A stretch of 55,722 nt of DNA. Origin: Rhodopirellula sp. GTDB lineage: Bacteria; Planctomycetota; Planctomycetia; Pirellulales; Thermoguttaceae. Below the pieces are notes generated by a model. The model did no database searches. It was not told the origin of the DNA and saw only the letters and a program-made list of their open reading frames with translations. The stretch's first letter is position 1, and the number at the start of each line of letters is the position of its first letter. The translations under genes and the position numbers were made by a program. The stretch lies in assembly GCA_012728855.1 (NCBI GenBank), contig JAAYEH010000058.1:1-55722 (forward strand). The letters are read 5' to 3'. Below, piece after piece: positions 34,288-43,328 of the stretch.

Positions 34288-35175
34288 ATGTCCACCGCCT
34301 CGACGCTTCTCTCTCCGGAACTGCTCGCCCGGCTGGAACGGCTGGAGTTGGTCAGCCGCAAGATCTTTCGTGGCCGGATGAAAGGGGAGCGGCGGAGTCG
34401 CCGCAAAGGGCAGAGTGTCGAGTTCGCCGATTTCCGCAGCTACGTCCACGGCGACGACCTGCGGTTTCTCGACTGGAACACCTACGCCCGCCTCGACCGG
34501 CTCTTCCTCAAAATGTTTCTGGAGGAAGAAGACCTGCACTTCTACGCCCTGATCGACGCGAGCAAGTCGATGGACTTCGGCGAGCCGACGAAACTCGCCT
34601 ACGCCAAGCAACTGGCCGCCGCGCTGGGGTTCGTCGGCCTGGTCCGCGGCGACCGCGTGAAGATCGAGACCCTTGGTCCGGGCGGCGGCGATCCGCCGCC
34701 GGTGCTCCGCGGTCGCCGCAGCCTCTGGCGGATGCTCGAGTATCTCGAAAACGTCCAGCCCGGTGGCGAAGCGCCGCTGGCGCAAGCGGTCAAGAGCTTC
34801 TGTGTCCGCAACTCGGGCAAGGGGATCGTGGTTCTCATCAGCGACTTGATGGACAAGTCGGGCTACGAAGCCGCGCTGCGGTATTTGTTGGCCCAGGAGA
34901 TGGACATCTACGTGATCCACCTCCTTTCGGTAGCGGAGATCGAACCGCAGTTGCAGGGCGACCTCCGCCTGGTCGACTGCGAAGACGGCGACGTGGCCGA
35001 GATCAGCGTCAGCGGTCCGCTCTTGAAGCGATACCGCGAGACGCTGGCCGCCTTCATTCACTCCGCTCGGGACTTCTGCACGCGTCGCGGCATCGTCTAC
35101 CTCGCGGCCCGCAACGACTTGCCGGTCGAGCAGCTTATCACCGGCTACCTGAACCAACGAGGGCTGCTCCGCTGA
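34288..35175 (+). CDS. DUF58 domain protein (vWA-like, MoxR-system associated)
   Basis: The 295-residue protein starts at ATG 34288 after GGGAAAGG. The DUF58 signature lies at about residues 45-75: EFADFRSYVHGDDLRFLDWN and TYARLDRLFLKMF. A vWA-like domain follows with LHFYALIDASKSMDFGEPTK (metal-site D-x-S-x-S) and GIVVLISDLMDKSGYEAALR. In many bacteria DUF58 proteins work with a MoxR AAA ATPase and BatA/BatB membrane vWA proteins in envelope maturation. Here the BatA-like gene follows with a one-base stop/start overlap (TGATG), but no MoxR gene is in the window. Confidence 0.9.
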   Translation: MSTASTLLSPELLARLERLELVSRKIFRGRMKGERRSRRKGQSVEFADFRSYVHGDDLRFLDWNTYARLDRLFLKMFLEEEDLHFYALIDASKSMDFGEPTKLAYAKQLAAALGFVGLVRGDRVKIETLGPGGGDPPPVLRGRRSLWRMLEYLENVQPGGEAPLAQAVKSFCVRNSGKGIVVLISDLMDKSGYEAALRYLLAQEMDIYVIHLLSVAEIEPQLQGDLRLVDCEDGDVAEISVSGPLLKRYRETLAAFIHSARDFCTRRGIVYLAARNDLPVEQLITGYLNQRGLLR

Positions 35176-37151
35176 TGCAACTGATCAACATGCTCACCTG
35201 GTGGCAGTGGGCGATCCTGGCGATGGCGCCGCCGGCGATCGTGCTTTTGTACTTCCTGAAACTGAAGCGGCGGCCGGTCGAGGTTCCCAGCACGTATCTC
35301 TGGCGCCGCTCGATCGAAGATCTGCACGTCAACACGATCTGGCAACGTCTGCGGCGCAATATGTTGCTTTTCCTGCAGATTCTCATCTTGCTCCTGGCGA
35401 TGCTGGCGGCGCTGCGGCCCGGCTGGCGCGGCGTTGCCTTGAGCGGCGATCGCTTCATCTTCCTTATCGACAATTCGGCCAGCATGAGGGCCACCGACGT
35501 CGAGCCTTCGCGGCTTGAAGAGGCCAAGCGCCAGGCCCGACTACTGATCGATCAGATGGACTCCGGCGACGTGGCAATGGTAGTCAGCTTCGCCGACACC
35601 GCCAAGATCGAGCAAATGTTCACCGACAGCCGCCGCAAGCTCCGCGCGGCCGTCGACGCGATCCGGGCGACCGACCGGCCGACGTCGCTGGTCGAAGCGC
35701 TGAAGGTCGCCTCGGGGCTGGCCAATCCGGGCCGCACGGCCGACGACGTCTACGACGTGCAAGTCGCCGAGCCGCTGCCGGCGACCCTGCTGATCTTCAG
35801 CGACGGCAGGTTCGCCGACGTCTCCGGCTTCGCGCTGGGCAACCTCGACGCGGTGTACAAGCCGATCGGCAACCCGGAGTCGGTCAACCTGGGTATCACG
35901 ACGTTCGCCGTCCGTCGCAACGAAGCGAGGCCGCAGCAGTTGCAGGCGTTTGCCCAGGTGCGGAGCTTCGACCGTCAGCCGGCGGAGGTCTCTCTGGAGT
36001 TGCGACTCGACGGCGAATTGATCAACGCCGACCGTTTTGAACTCGCCGCGGAAGAGAGCCGCGGCGTGAGCTTCGATCTGGGGACGCCGGACTCCGGGGT
36101 TCTGCAGTTGACCGCCGTGACGGGCGACGACTTGGCCGTGGACGACGTGGCCTGGGCCGTTGTGAATCCGCCGCGGCGGGCGCGGGTTCTGCTGGTTACG
36201 CCCGGCGTCGAACCGCTGGAATATGCTCTGTCGACCAGCGCCGCCTTGGAATTGGCCGACGTCAGCGTCGAGACACCGGCCTTTCTCGAGCAACCCGCCT
36301 ATCGGCAACCGGCTGCCACCGGCGTGTATGACCTGGTGATTTACGACCGCTGCCGGCCCAAAGAAATGCCGCAAGCCAACACCCTCTTTATCGGTGCGCT
36401 GCCACCGGCGGGCGATTGGAAAGCCGAGCCGCAAGTCGTGGCGCCGCAGATTATCGACACCGACTCGGCCCATCCGTTGATGCAGTGGCTCGACCTCGGC
36501 AATGTCCTCATCGCGGAGGGAACTCCGCTGGCCGGTCCACTGGGGGGCGTAACGCTGATCGACTCCAATATTGGCCCGCTATTTGTGGTAGCTCCCAGGG
36601 ATCGCTACGAGGACGCCGCGCTGGGATTTGTGTTCATCGCAGAGGGAGGGGGTGAAGGAAAAGAGCCGGGGGGGTATATCGGCACCAATTGGCCGATCCG
36701 GGCGAGTTTCCCGCTATTTGCCCTGAATGTGTTGGAGTACCTTGGCGGAGGTCGGACCTCCGGTGCTGGCGAAGCGATTCGCCCCGGTCAGCCTGTCGCA
36801 CTGGATAGCCCGCTGCCGGGCAAGGAGGTCAGCGTGCAGACGCCCGCGGGAGAGACCGTCCGAGTCAGGGCCGATTCGAGCGGGAAGGCGAATTTCAGCG
36901 GAACCGGACAACTGGGTGTCTACAATGTTCGTATTGACGGGAAGGTCGCGCGGCATTTCGCCGTCAACCTGTTTCAGGCATCGGAGAGCGATATTCGGCC
37001 GGTTTCCGGCCTGCGGATCGGATATGTCGATATTCCCGCTCAAACAAGCCAGGAGGCCGCGCGCCGCGAGTTGTGGCGGATCTTGCTGGTGGCGGGGCTG
37101 GCGGTCTTGTGCGTCGAGTGGTATACGTATAACCGTCGGGTCGCATGGTAG
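35175..37151 (+). CDS. BatA-like membrane protein with a vWA domain
   Basis: The 658-residue protein starts at ATG 35175, sharing its A with the DUF58 stop. The N-terminal BatA/aerotolerance segment has membrane spans at about 11-29 and 60-80 and the motif KLKRRPVEVPSTYLWRRSIE. A periplasmic vWA domain follows with FIFLIDNSASMRATDVEPSR, SGDVAMVVSFADTA and ATLLIFSDGRFADVSG. The middle and C-terminal parts contain a beta-sandwich-like region (TFAVRRNEARPQQLQAFAQV) and a glutamine amidotransferase-like segment (VYDLVIYDRCRPKEMPQANT). A final span lies near residues 635-650. It forms one operon with DUF58 and is probably part of the same envelope complex. Confidence 0.88.
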   Translation: MQLINMLTWWQWAILAMAPPAIVLLYFLKLKRRPVEVPSTYLWRRSIEDLHVNTIWQRLRRNMLLFLQILILLLAMLAALRPGWRGVALSGDRFIFLIDNSASMRATDVEPSRLEEAKRQARLLIDQMDSGDVAMVVSFADTAKIEQMFTDSRRKLRAAVDAIRATDRPTSLVEALKVASGLANPGRTADDVYDVQVAEPLPATLLIFSDGRFADVSGFALGNLDAVYKPIGNPESVNLGITTFAVRRNEARPQQLQAFAQVRSFDRQPAEVSLELRLDGELINADRFELAAEESRGVSFDLGTPDSGVLQLTAVTGDDLAVDDVAWAVVNPPRRARVLLVTPGVEPLEYALSTSAALELADVSVETPAFLEQPAYRQPAATGVYDLVIYDRCRPKEMPQANTLFIGALPPAGDWKAEPQVVAPQIIDTDSAHPLMQWLDLGNVLIAEGTPLAGPLGGVTLIDSNIGPLFVVAPRDRYEDAALGFVFIAEGGGEGKEPGGYIGTNWPIRASFPLFALNVLEYLGGGRTSGAGEAIRPGQPVALDSPLPGKEVSVQTPAGETVRVRADSSGKANFSGTGQLGVYNVRIDGKVARHFAVNLFQASESDIRPVSGLRIGYVDIPAQTSQEAARRELWRILLVAGLAVLCVEWYTYNRRVAW

Positions 37152-37216
37152 CTATCGTCCGCGAATGCCACCGATGTGCGGTAAGTGAAAAACCGGATTT
37201 TTATTGGATTCTAGTC

Positions 37217-37960
37217 ATGACGAAGCTCCGCACTGCTCGCCCCAAGGGTAAAAGGCACCAAACCGACCAACGGGATCGGGCGAAAGTGGTCAACCGGCTG
37301 ATCGAGAATCGGCTGTTCAAGACGGTCAGCTACGAGCAGTATCGCGAGAAGGTCCGCGACGTGTACGACGGGCCGCAGGGGGCGATTCTTGCCACCTGCA
37401 GCATGCTCTCGTTGCACACGGCCTTGGGCGACCGTCTGTTCAAGGAGCGGAAGTTCGACCTTAGTGGCGCGCGGCGAATTCTCGATGTCGGCAGCGGCGC
37501 CGGCCAGATTGCCAAGCACTTGTTGAAGTACGCCGACCGGGATGCGGAAATCACCTGCTTCGATCTGTCGCACGAGATGCTCCGCCGCGCCCGCCAGCGA
37601 CTGAAGAGCGATCGGCCGCGGTTTGTCGTCGCGGATTTGACCGGTTTGCCTTTTGCCGACAGTTCCTTCGACTGCGTCACGTGCGGCTACGTGCTGGAGC
37701 ACGTGCCCGACCCTCGGTTGGGATTGAGCGAACTGTCGCGGGTGATGATGCCCGGCGCGAGAATGCTCTTGCTGGCGACGGAGGACAGTTTCTCCGGGGC
37801 CTGGACCAGTCGCCTCTGGTGCTGCCGCACGTACAATCGTCAGGAACTGCTACGCACGTGCGAGCAGTTGGGGCTGGAGTGGAAGAACGAACTGTGGTTC
37901 ACCCGTATGCATAAGGTCTTCCGCGCCGGCGGCATCTGCGTGGAGATCGTCAAGCGGTGA
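37217..37960 (+). CDS. Class I SAM-dependent methyltransferase
   Basis: The 247-residue protein contains the SAM-binding motif I RRILDVGSGAGQIAKHLL, motif II ITCFDLSHEMLRRARQRL, and FVVADLTGLPFADSSFDCVT followed by CGYVLEHVPDPRLGLSELSR. This is the Methyltransf_11 layout of small-molecule or lipid methyltransferases. A basic leader (MTKLRTARPKGKRHQTDQRD) precedes the domain. ATG at 37217 is chosen; its ribosome-binding site is poor. It follows the BatA-like gene by 65 bp on the same strand, and its target is not known. Confidence 0.87.
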   Translation: MTKLRTARPKGKRHQTDQRDRAKVVNRLIENRLFKTVSYEQYREKVRDVYDGPQGAILATCSMLSLHTALGDRLFKERKFDLSGARRILDVGSGAGQIAKHLLKYADRDAEITCFDLSHEMLRRARQRLKSDRPRFVVADLTGLPFADSSFDCVTCGYVLEHVPDPRLGLSELSRVMMPGARMLLLATEDSFSGAWTSRLWCCRTYNRQELLRTCEQLGLEWKNELWFTRMHKVFRAGGICVEIVKR

Positions 37961-37968
37961 TTTTCGTC

Positions 37969-37991
37969 GATCCCGCTTGCCGAGCGGAATC
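37969..37991. repeat. Solitary REP-like palindrome
   Basis: GATCCCGCT-TGCCG-AGCGGAATC is one copy of the palindrome arrayed at 28765-28892, with a single mismatch between arms. It sits between the convergent methyltransferase and large TPR genes, a typical place for REP sequences and a possible bidirectional terminator. Confidence 0.7.
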
Positions 37992-38011
37992 ACGGACATC
38001 CTCGATCGCGA

Positions 38012-40543
38012 TCATCTTTTTGCCTCGGAAAGCAGATCGAGAAAGCGGCGTTTCAACTCCGGGCCGCCCAGATCGGGGTGCAGAATCTCAAGCAATTGGA
38101 TCATCTTCGCCGCTTGCTCCCGGTTGCCCAAGCGGTAGTGCAGAGCGGCCACCTCGTACTTGGCCCGGAACCATCGCTCGCTGGCCGGCGGCGACTTCGC
38201 CTCGACCTCGCGCCACTTCGCCAATGCCTTTTCCAACGAAGCAGGATCCTCGCCGCCGAGCATCTGTTGGGCATAGGCTTCCTGGATCTCGCCGTCGCGA
38301 GGGTATTGTCCGGCCAGTCGTGCCAGCGCTTCGGCGGCTTCTCGCCCGCGGCCGGCATCGTTCAGCGCCTGGGCGCGGGCAAAATCGAGCGATCGCTGAT
38401 CGTCCGGCGAGAACTGCTGCCGTTGAACCTGCAACCGCTCGATCGCCGCCAACCGGAGACTTGCCAGGCCGGCCTTGACCTCGGGTCGAGCCGTGGCTGC
38501 GACTCGCGACAATCCCCTCACTAATGCCAGTAACTCTCGCGGTGAGCCGGCGGACAACTGCTCGAGTGTTTCACTCGCCTCCCGGTGCCTTCCTTGCCCG
38601 GCCAAAGCGAAAACCAGCAGGGACCGTGCGGCGGTCTGCCATGCCGCCGGAGCGTCGGCTGCACCGGCAGTGGCGGCGGAGAGGAGTCGCTCGGCGCGGG
38701 TGAATCCGGTCTGCGTTTCGTTCAACAACAGCCGCGCGGCAGCCAGCACGGCGGTTTGGGCCGCGGGGCTGTAACGCTCGGGCAATCGCCGATCGGGACC
38801 GAGCACGATCGATTCGAGCCAGTCGGCCGCTTCGCCAGCGATTTCCTCGGTTCGTTCGCCCGCCGCGCGGCGTTGGTCGAGCCACGCCTCGTAGCAGCGG
38901 ACTGCCGCCTCGACCGCTTCGACGTGCCGGGCATCGGCGGGGGAGATATCGCGGTAGGCGGCAATCGCGCCCTTCCAATCCTGCTGGTGTTCGCGGAGAT
39001 TGCCCAGCCGCCAACGGACACCGTCGGCGCTTGCCGCTTGCGGCCAGGTGCGGAGGTGTTCCTCGATGAGTTCGACATAGCGCCCCAGCGCCTCGGGCGA
39101 GTCTTTCGCCAGTTGCGAGGCGTGGTAAATCGCCAACGCGTGGGTTTCCGCGGCTTTCGGCTGAGTGGGCATTTCCATCGCCAGCCGGCGGTATCGCTGG
39201 AGCGCCTCGGAGTGCCGGTTTCTCTGGTGTTCGATGGTCGCCGCGACGTAGCCTAAGTCGAACGCCCGGGCCGGATCACCTCCCGCCCGAGCGCTCGCCG
39301 CGGCGCGGTCGTAGGCGGCCAGGGCGTCGTCGATTCGCCCGCTGCGATAAGAACTCTCCGCCGCATGTTCTTGCATGGCCGGATCGCCGGCGTCGCCGGC
39401 GCTACGGACATATCCGGCCAGGAGCATTTCTGCTCGCCGCGTCCAGTAGGGCCCGTGCTGTTGTTCGATGCGACGAACCATTTCCGAGGCTTGGGTCTGC
39501 CATTGCTTTGCCGCGGCGGTGTCGTTGGCCGCGACCGCGGCGCGCCACGCCGCGAGATAGGTCTCCACCCGGGCGTAGTCCAGATCGCCCGAACTGCTCT
39601 GGTCCGCCTCCCGCCCGGCCGAGAGGGCGGCAATCACATCCTCAAGGCGGTTTTCCGCCAGCGCCAGCCGGATCTGCTCGGCCCTCGCGCGGAGCCGCAC
39701 ATCGGGCGGAGGATCGGCAGCAACCAGATCATCCAAGTTACGCCCCGCGGCGGCGAAATCGCCCAAAAGGCGGTGGCAGACGATCTCGTCGACGCGGCTC
39801 TTCCAGGCCAGGGGATGATCGGGCGGAAGCGTGGCGAGCGGTTCGAGCAAGGCGATCGCCTGGGTGAGCGAATTCGCCCGGTCCGGGCTCTCCGGCGGGT
39901 AGCTCTGTCCCTGGTTTCTCAACGCGCGGGCAAGCTCATACTGCACGTTCTTCCGGATCGATGCCAATTGATAGGAGTTGAACGTTGGGGGCGGACCGGC
40001 TGCCGGCGTCGCGCCGCCCGGACCGCTCCGCCGGCGGACTTCAGCGGCCAGCCGCTGATCCAAGTCACCGAGGGCGCCGATGGCCTCGCGGAGCCAGGTG
40101 CGTGCCTCTTCCAACAGGGTCGCATGGTCGGCCACCACCTCGGCTTCCTGGCGAGCCAACTCGCCGCGGGCGAGAAACCCCAGCGCGGCTTGAAACCGCA
40201 CGAGAACCGCTCTGGGTTCGTCGGGGTAACGTTTGAGAAAATCCTCCGCCGCCTGCACTGACGCCCGCCAGAGCGCCTCGCGCTCTTCCGGCGGCGAATT
40301 CAGTGCCCAATCGGCGAGCGAGAGCGACAACTCGATCGTCAGCTCCGCCTGTCGCTGCTCCGAGAGATCAGGAGCCTGCAACCGCTCGACACACCAGGTC
40401 CGCGCCAACTCGAACAACTGCCGCTCGCGCAGGCCGGCCAGAAAACGCTGATCCGCAGTGGCTTCGTCGGCCAGGCTGGGCATGCCGAACGCAACGACAA
40501 GAATAACTGCGACAAGGGTCAATCGCGCAGAGGCGGTCTCCAT
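38012..40543 (-). CDS. Large secreted TPR-repeat protein in the ExbB/ExbD operon
   Basis: The 843-residue protein has a signal peptide from ATG 40543 (METASARLTLVAVILVVAFG...PSLADEA). An in-frame ATG at 40552 would add three residues, but GAGGA is better spaced for 40543. The rest is almost wholly alpha-helical repeats of the TPR/SEL1 type, e.g. ARVETYLAAWRAAVAANDTA, HSEALQRYRRLAMEMPTQPK and GAIAAYRDISPADARHVEAV. It ends KMIQLLEILHPDLGGPELKR. Such periplasmic TPR proteins act as scaffolds. It starts 3 nt after the ExbD stop and is the last gene of the six-gene minus-strand operon. Confidence 0.87.
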   Translation of the reverse strand: METASARLTLVAVILVVAFGMPSLADEATADQRFLAGLRERQLFELARTWCVERLQAPDLSEQRQAELTIELSLSLADWALNSPPEEREALWRASVQAAEDFLKRYPDEPRAVLVRFQAALGFLARGELARQEAEVVADHATLLEEARTWLREAIGALGDLDQRLAAEVRRRSGPGGATPAAGPPPTFNSYQLASIRKNVQYELARALRNQGQSYPPESPDRANSLTQAIALLEPLATLPPDHPLAWKSRVDEIVCHRLLGDFAAAGRNLDDLVAADPPPDVRLRARAEQIRLALAENRLEDVIAALSAGREADQSSSGDLDYARVETYLAAWRAAVAANDTAAAKQWQTQASEMVRRIEQQHGPYWTRRAEMLLAGYVRSAGDAGDPAMQEHAAESSYRSGRIDDALAAYDRAAASARAGGDPARAFDLGYVAATIEHQRNRHSEALQRYRRLAMEMPTQPKAAETHALAIYHASQLAKDSPEALGRYVELIEEHLRTWPQAASADGVRWRLGNLREHQQDWKGAIAAYRDISPADARHVEAVEAAVRCYEAWLDQRRAAGERTEEIAGEAADWLESIVLGPDRRLPERYSPAAQTAVLAAARLLLNETQTGFTRAERLLSAATAGAADAPAAWQTAARSLLVFALAGQGRHREASETLEQLSAGSPRELLALVRGLSRVAATARPEVKAGLASLRLAAIERLQVQRQQFSPDDQRSLDFARAQALNDAGRGREAAEALARLAGQYPRDGEIQEAYAQQMLGGEDPASLEKALAKWREVEAKSPPASERWFRAKYEVAALHYRLGNREQAAKMIQLLEILHPDLGGPELKRRFLDLLSEAKR

Positions 40544-40555
40544 CCTACGCATTCC

Positions 40556-41002
40556 TCACGATGACAGGGACGCGGCAAATTGGATCCGCTCCAGCCCGAG
40601 TTGCCGGCAGACGTCGTACACGTCGATGACGTTCTCCAGCGGCACGCCGCCATCGACGTCGAGGATCACCGGCAGGTCGATTTTCACCTGGGCCACTCCG
40701 GCAAGGACGGCCCGTACCTCGGCAAGGCGCGTGCAACGACGCCCGTTGATTTCCCAGCGGACGCCCCCCTCTTCCCTGAGGATCTTCACCACGATTTCAT
40801 CGAGATCCTTCAAATCCGGATCGATGGGAACCGCGCTGTCGATACTGCCGGGAAGCGAAAGATTGGTGGGCAGCACCTCTTCCGCCGCCTGAAAACTGGC
40901 CGTGCAGACAAAGAAGATCAGGAGTTGGAAGATAACGTCGATCATCGGCGTCATGGTGGCGCCGAGGGTTTGGCTTTCACGATGGTAGGCGGGACGTCGC
41001 AT
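40556..41002 (-). CDS. exbD: ExbD/TolR-family proton-channel subunit (second copy)
   Basis: The 148-residue protein opens MRRPAYHRESQTLGATMTPM and contains the single membrane span with its proton-relay aspartate, MTPMIDVIFQLLIFFVCTAS. The periplasmic domain (LPTNLSLPGSIDSAVPIDPD; VILDVDGGVPLENVIDVYDV) follows. ExbD pairs with ExbB to form a proton-driven stator complex in the inner membrane. The start at ATG 41002 is 10 nt after the stop of the first exbD; GGGAGG lies 15 nt upstream. Having two different exbD genes in tandem suggests a heteromeric complex. Confidence 0.9.
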   Translation of the reverse strand: MRRPAYHRESQTLGATMTPMIDVIFQLLIFFVCTASFQAAEEVLPTNLSLPGSIDSAVPIDPDLKDLDEIVVKILREEGGVRWEINGRRCTRLAEVRAVLAGVAQVKIDLPVILDVDGGVPLENVIDVYDVCRQLGLERIQFAASLSS

Positions 41003-41012
41003 CGGTTGTTTG

Positions 41013-41444
41013 TCAACCTCCCGCCACAACGGCAAAGGTGACTTTCCAAACGCCCGCCCGCGCGCAGGCGATCATGATCGGCTCCACGACGCGGTAGGGT
41101 ACATGGCGATCGGCCCGGATGCGGACCTCGATCTTCCCGTCGGTTTGTTGACTCTCGAAACCGATGAGCCGATCGAGATCCTCGGGCGGGACCAGGCGGC
41201 TGCCAACCTGAATCCGCGGCGCGGGCCCGTCGTCGGGAAGGACATTGACGACCACGCGGCGGATGTCGTCGTCGATGGGACGTTCACCGCTCGCCGCGTC
41301 GGGCAGGTCGAGTTCAAGTTGGGTCTCTTGCTGGGCGAGATGGCTGGAGACCAGGAAGAAGATGATCAGCAGGAACACCACGTCGATCATCGGCGTCATG
41401 TTGAAGCCGACACTCGCTCGCGATCGCGTCTGCGGCGTCCGCAT
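41013..41444 (-). CDS. exbD: ExbD/TolR-family proton-channel subunit (first copy)
   Basis: The 143-residue protein starts MRTPQTRSRASVGFNMTPMI. The membrane span with the conserved aspartate is NMTPMIDVVFLLIIFFLVSS. The periplasmic part reads TQLELDLPDAASGERPIDDD and KIEVRIRADRHVPYRVVEPI, a standard ExbD C-terminal domain. ATG at 41444 shares its A with the TGA of exbB (TGATG), so the two are translationally coupled. It differs strongly in sequence from the second copy, so the duplication is old. Confidence 0.92.
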   Translation of the reverse strand: MRTPQTRSRASVGFNMTPMIDVVFLLIIFFLVSSHLAQQETQLELDLPDAASGERPIDDDIRRVVVNVLPDDGPAPRIQVGSRLVPPEDLDRLIGFESQQTDGKIEVRIRADRHVPYRVVEPIMIACARAGVWKVTFAVVAGG

Positions 41445-42292
41445 CAGCGGCCCCCTTTCACCGGCGGCGGCAAGGGCGATTGTAAGGTGGTCGCTTGCGG
41501 CGACGTCCCCTTGAGCTGCCGTTTCAGCGGCGCGAGCACGTGCTGGGCCGTGGAGGTCACTTCCGCCACCAACTGGTCGACGCGGCTGCGGAAGACGGCG
41601 TACGCGCCGAGCGAGGGAATCGCCACGATCAACCCTTGCACCGTGGTGACCAGCGCCAGATAGATCCCGTTAGCCAGGTCGGCCGCCCGTGCGGCGCCTT
41701 GCGTCAGCGCCACTTCGCGGAAGGCCATGATCATGCCGGTCACCGTTCCCAATAGGCCCAACATCGGCGCGATGTTGGCGATCACGTTGAGATACTCGAT
41801 TTTGCGGAAAAGCCGCGCCGACTGTTCGGCGACGGCGTCTTCGGCCCCTTTCTCGACTTCCGGCCAGCCGCCGTCCACCTCGGCCAGCCCGGCCCCCAGC
41901 ACATAGGCCAGCACACTCGGCTCCATTCGGCAGCGCTGGTCCGCCTGCGCAATCCTGCCGGCGACGAGCAACTGGCGGACCTCGTCGGCCAGCCCCGGCG
42001 GCATGAGCACGGGCCCGCGGATCGTCATCGCATGTTCGATGGCCAGGGCCACCGCACCGACCGACAGCAGCATGATCAGCAGCCCGACGATCCCGCTCGC
42101 CTTGAGGATCTCCCAAAAGGTCTGCGGGGAGTCGGACGGCGCAGGGCGGCCGGCCGCCGGCGGCGGGCTGGAGGGCGCGGCGGCGGGAACTTGCTCGGCA
42201 GCTTCCGCGGCGGGCATCTGAGGCTGCGCCTCGACGGACCATGCCCAAACCAGTGCCGAAAGTACGACGAAACCGAAAACGCTGATACGCAA
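41444..42292 (-). CDS. exbB: ExbB/MotA/TolQ-family proton-channel protein with a signal peptide
   Basis: The 282-residue protein is read from a TTG at 42292, with GAGGAG 6 nt upstream and no better ATG. It opens LRISVFGFVVLSALVWAWSV (a signal peptide), followed by a Pro/Ala-rich linker. The three ExbB membrane spans are GIVGLLIMLLSVGAVALAIE, NVIANIAPMLGLLGTVTGMI and LVTTVQGLIVAIPSLGAYAV, with the typical G-L-L-G-T-V-x-G-M signature. N-terminally extended ExbB proteins with a cleaved leader are known in TonB-ExbB2-like systems. It uses the proton motive force together with the ExbD proteins encoded next to it. Confidence 0.92.
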   Translation of the reverse strand: MRISVFGFVVLSALVWAWSVEAQPQMPAAEAAEQVPAAAPSSPPPAAGRPAPSDSPQTFWEILKASGIVGLLIMLLSVGAVALAIEHAMTIRGPVLMPPGLADEVRQLLVAGRIAQADQRCRMEPSVLAYVLGAGLAEVDGGWPEVEKGAEDAVAEQSARLFRKIEYLNVIANIAPMLGLLGTVTGMIMAFREVALTQGAARAADLANGIYLALVTTVQGLIVAIPSLGAYAVFRSRVDQLVAEVTSTAQHVLAPLKRQLKGTSPQATTLQSPLPPPVKGGR

Positions 42293-42309
42293 GTGGTTCT
42301 CCTCTTCGT

Positions 42310-43317
42310 TTACGGTTTGCCCGGCGCGGCGCCGAGCGTTTCCAAGCGGCCGCGGGCCTCCGTGGCATCGCGCGACGTGCCGCCCAGCGCGATCAGTTCC
42401 CGATAGAGCCGTGCCGCCTGCCGAGGCCGCTGGAGACGTTCCAAAGCCCCGGCAGCGTCCAACAGTGATCGCGTGGCCAACTGCCGGTGCTCGGGATAAA
42501 GGATCGGCACACGAAGCAAGGCTAACGCTGCCTGCTCCCATCGCTGTTGTCCTAGCAGTGTTGTTCCCAAAACAACGTACGGTCCGCCGCGGAGATCCTC
42601 CGGCATCTCGTCGATGGCCCGTTGCCAACCGGCCGTTTCGGCGTCGTCGGCGGTCGCTGCTCGCCAGATCTGGGCGATTGCCAGTTGGGCGATGCGGCGG
42701 TCGGTGGACGCGGCCAGTCGCCGAAGTTGATCGAGTGCCGAGGGGCGAGCCGTCGACATGAGGTGGCTTGCCCCCAGCAGCACGGCGGCCGGCATATCCT
42801 GCCGCTCGACCCAGCGGCGTGCCGCTTGTTCCAATTCCGGCGAAGGCTGCGAAGGCAACCACGCCAGAGGAATGCAGGCGAAGTGGAGCGTATCCGGATC
42901 GCTGCGGATCAGCAGCAGGAACTCTTCGCCTGCCACCGCCGTTTGCCCAAGGGACTGATAGCACCAGACCATGCGGGCGGTGATCTGGCGGCGAACCCAG
43001 GGCCGCTGGTCCTCGTCGCGGGCGCGAAGGTAGTGCGGCAAAGCCTGCTGGTGGTCGCCTTGGGAGAAAAGTTGATCGGCCAGGACGTGGTCGCGCGTGG
43101 TTGGTGTCTCCACGCCGATTACCTGTACGGCGGGAATGCTCCGCTGCTGTCCGTTGGGCAGGGCGAGAAGCAACTGGCGGCCGGTGTAGTCGACAACGCG
43201 GCCGGAGAGGCGGATCTCCGCGCGGTCGTCGCCCTCGCTCGCGATCCTCACGGTGTCCTGCGCGGAGGACAGGGATGCGATCCCCCAAAGCAGCAGTCCG
43301 ACGCACAGAACGCCCAT
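42310..43317 (-). CDS. Secreted TPR-like protein between the vWA and ExbB genes
   Basis: The 335-residue protein starts at ATG 43317 with the signal peptide MGVLCVGLLLWGIASLSSAQ. About residues 25-70 form a small beta domain (VRIASEGDDRAEIRLSGRVV and TGRQLLLALPNGQQRSIPAV). TPR-like helices follow, such as ADQLFSQGDHQQALPHYLRA and LERLQRPRQAARLYRELIAL. The frame is open further upstream to 43473, but that part is the repeat element, so the ATG at 43317 is preferred. No ribosome-binding site is visible before it; the repeat at 43329-43415 may have replaced it. The stop is 17 bp from the ExbB start. Confidence 0.8.
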   Translation of the reverse strand: MGVLCVGLLLWGIASLSSAQDTVRIASEGDDRAEIRLSGRVVDYTGRQLLLALPNGQQRSIPAVQVIGVETPTTRDHVLADQLFSQGDHQQALPHYLRARDEDQRPWVRRQITARMVWCYQSLGQTAVAGEEFLLLIRSDPDTLHFACIPLAWLPSQPSPELEQAARRWVERQDMPAAVLLGASHLMSTARPSALDQLRRLAASTDRRIAQLAIAQIWRAATADDAETAGWQRAIDEMPEDLRGGPYVVLGTTLLGQQRWEQAALALLRVPILYPEHRQLATRSLLDAAGALERLQRPRQAARLYRELIALGGTSRDATEARGRLETLGAAPGKP

Positions 43318-43328
43318 CGAATCAAGAA

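Noticed and set aside
34212..35174. Plus-strand open frame continuous with and upstream of the BatA-like protein
   Set aside because: It overlaps the whole DUF58 gene in another frame and has shadow-like Arg/Pro-rich composition; the BatA start at 35175 has the one-base overlap expected in an operon.
42295..43306. N-terminal extension of the ExbB frame
   Set aside because: It is antisense-like Arg-rich sequence overlapping the TPR gene; TTG at 42292 has a good ribosome-binding site and begins a signal peptide.
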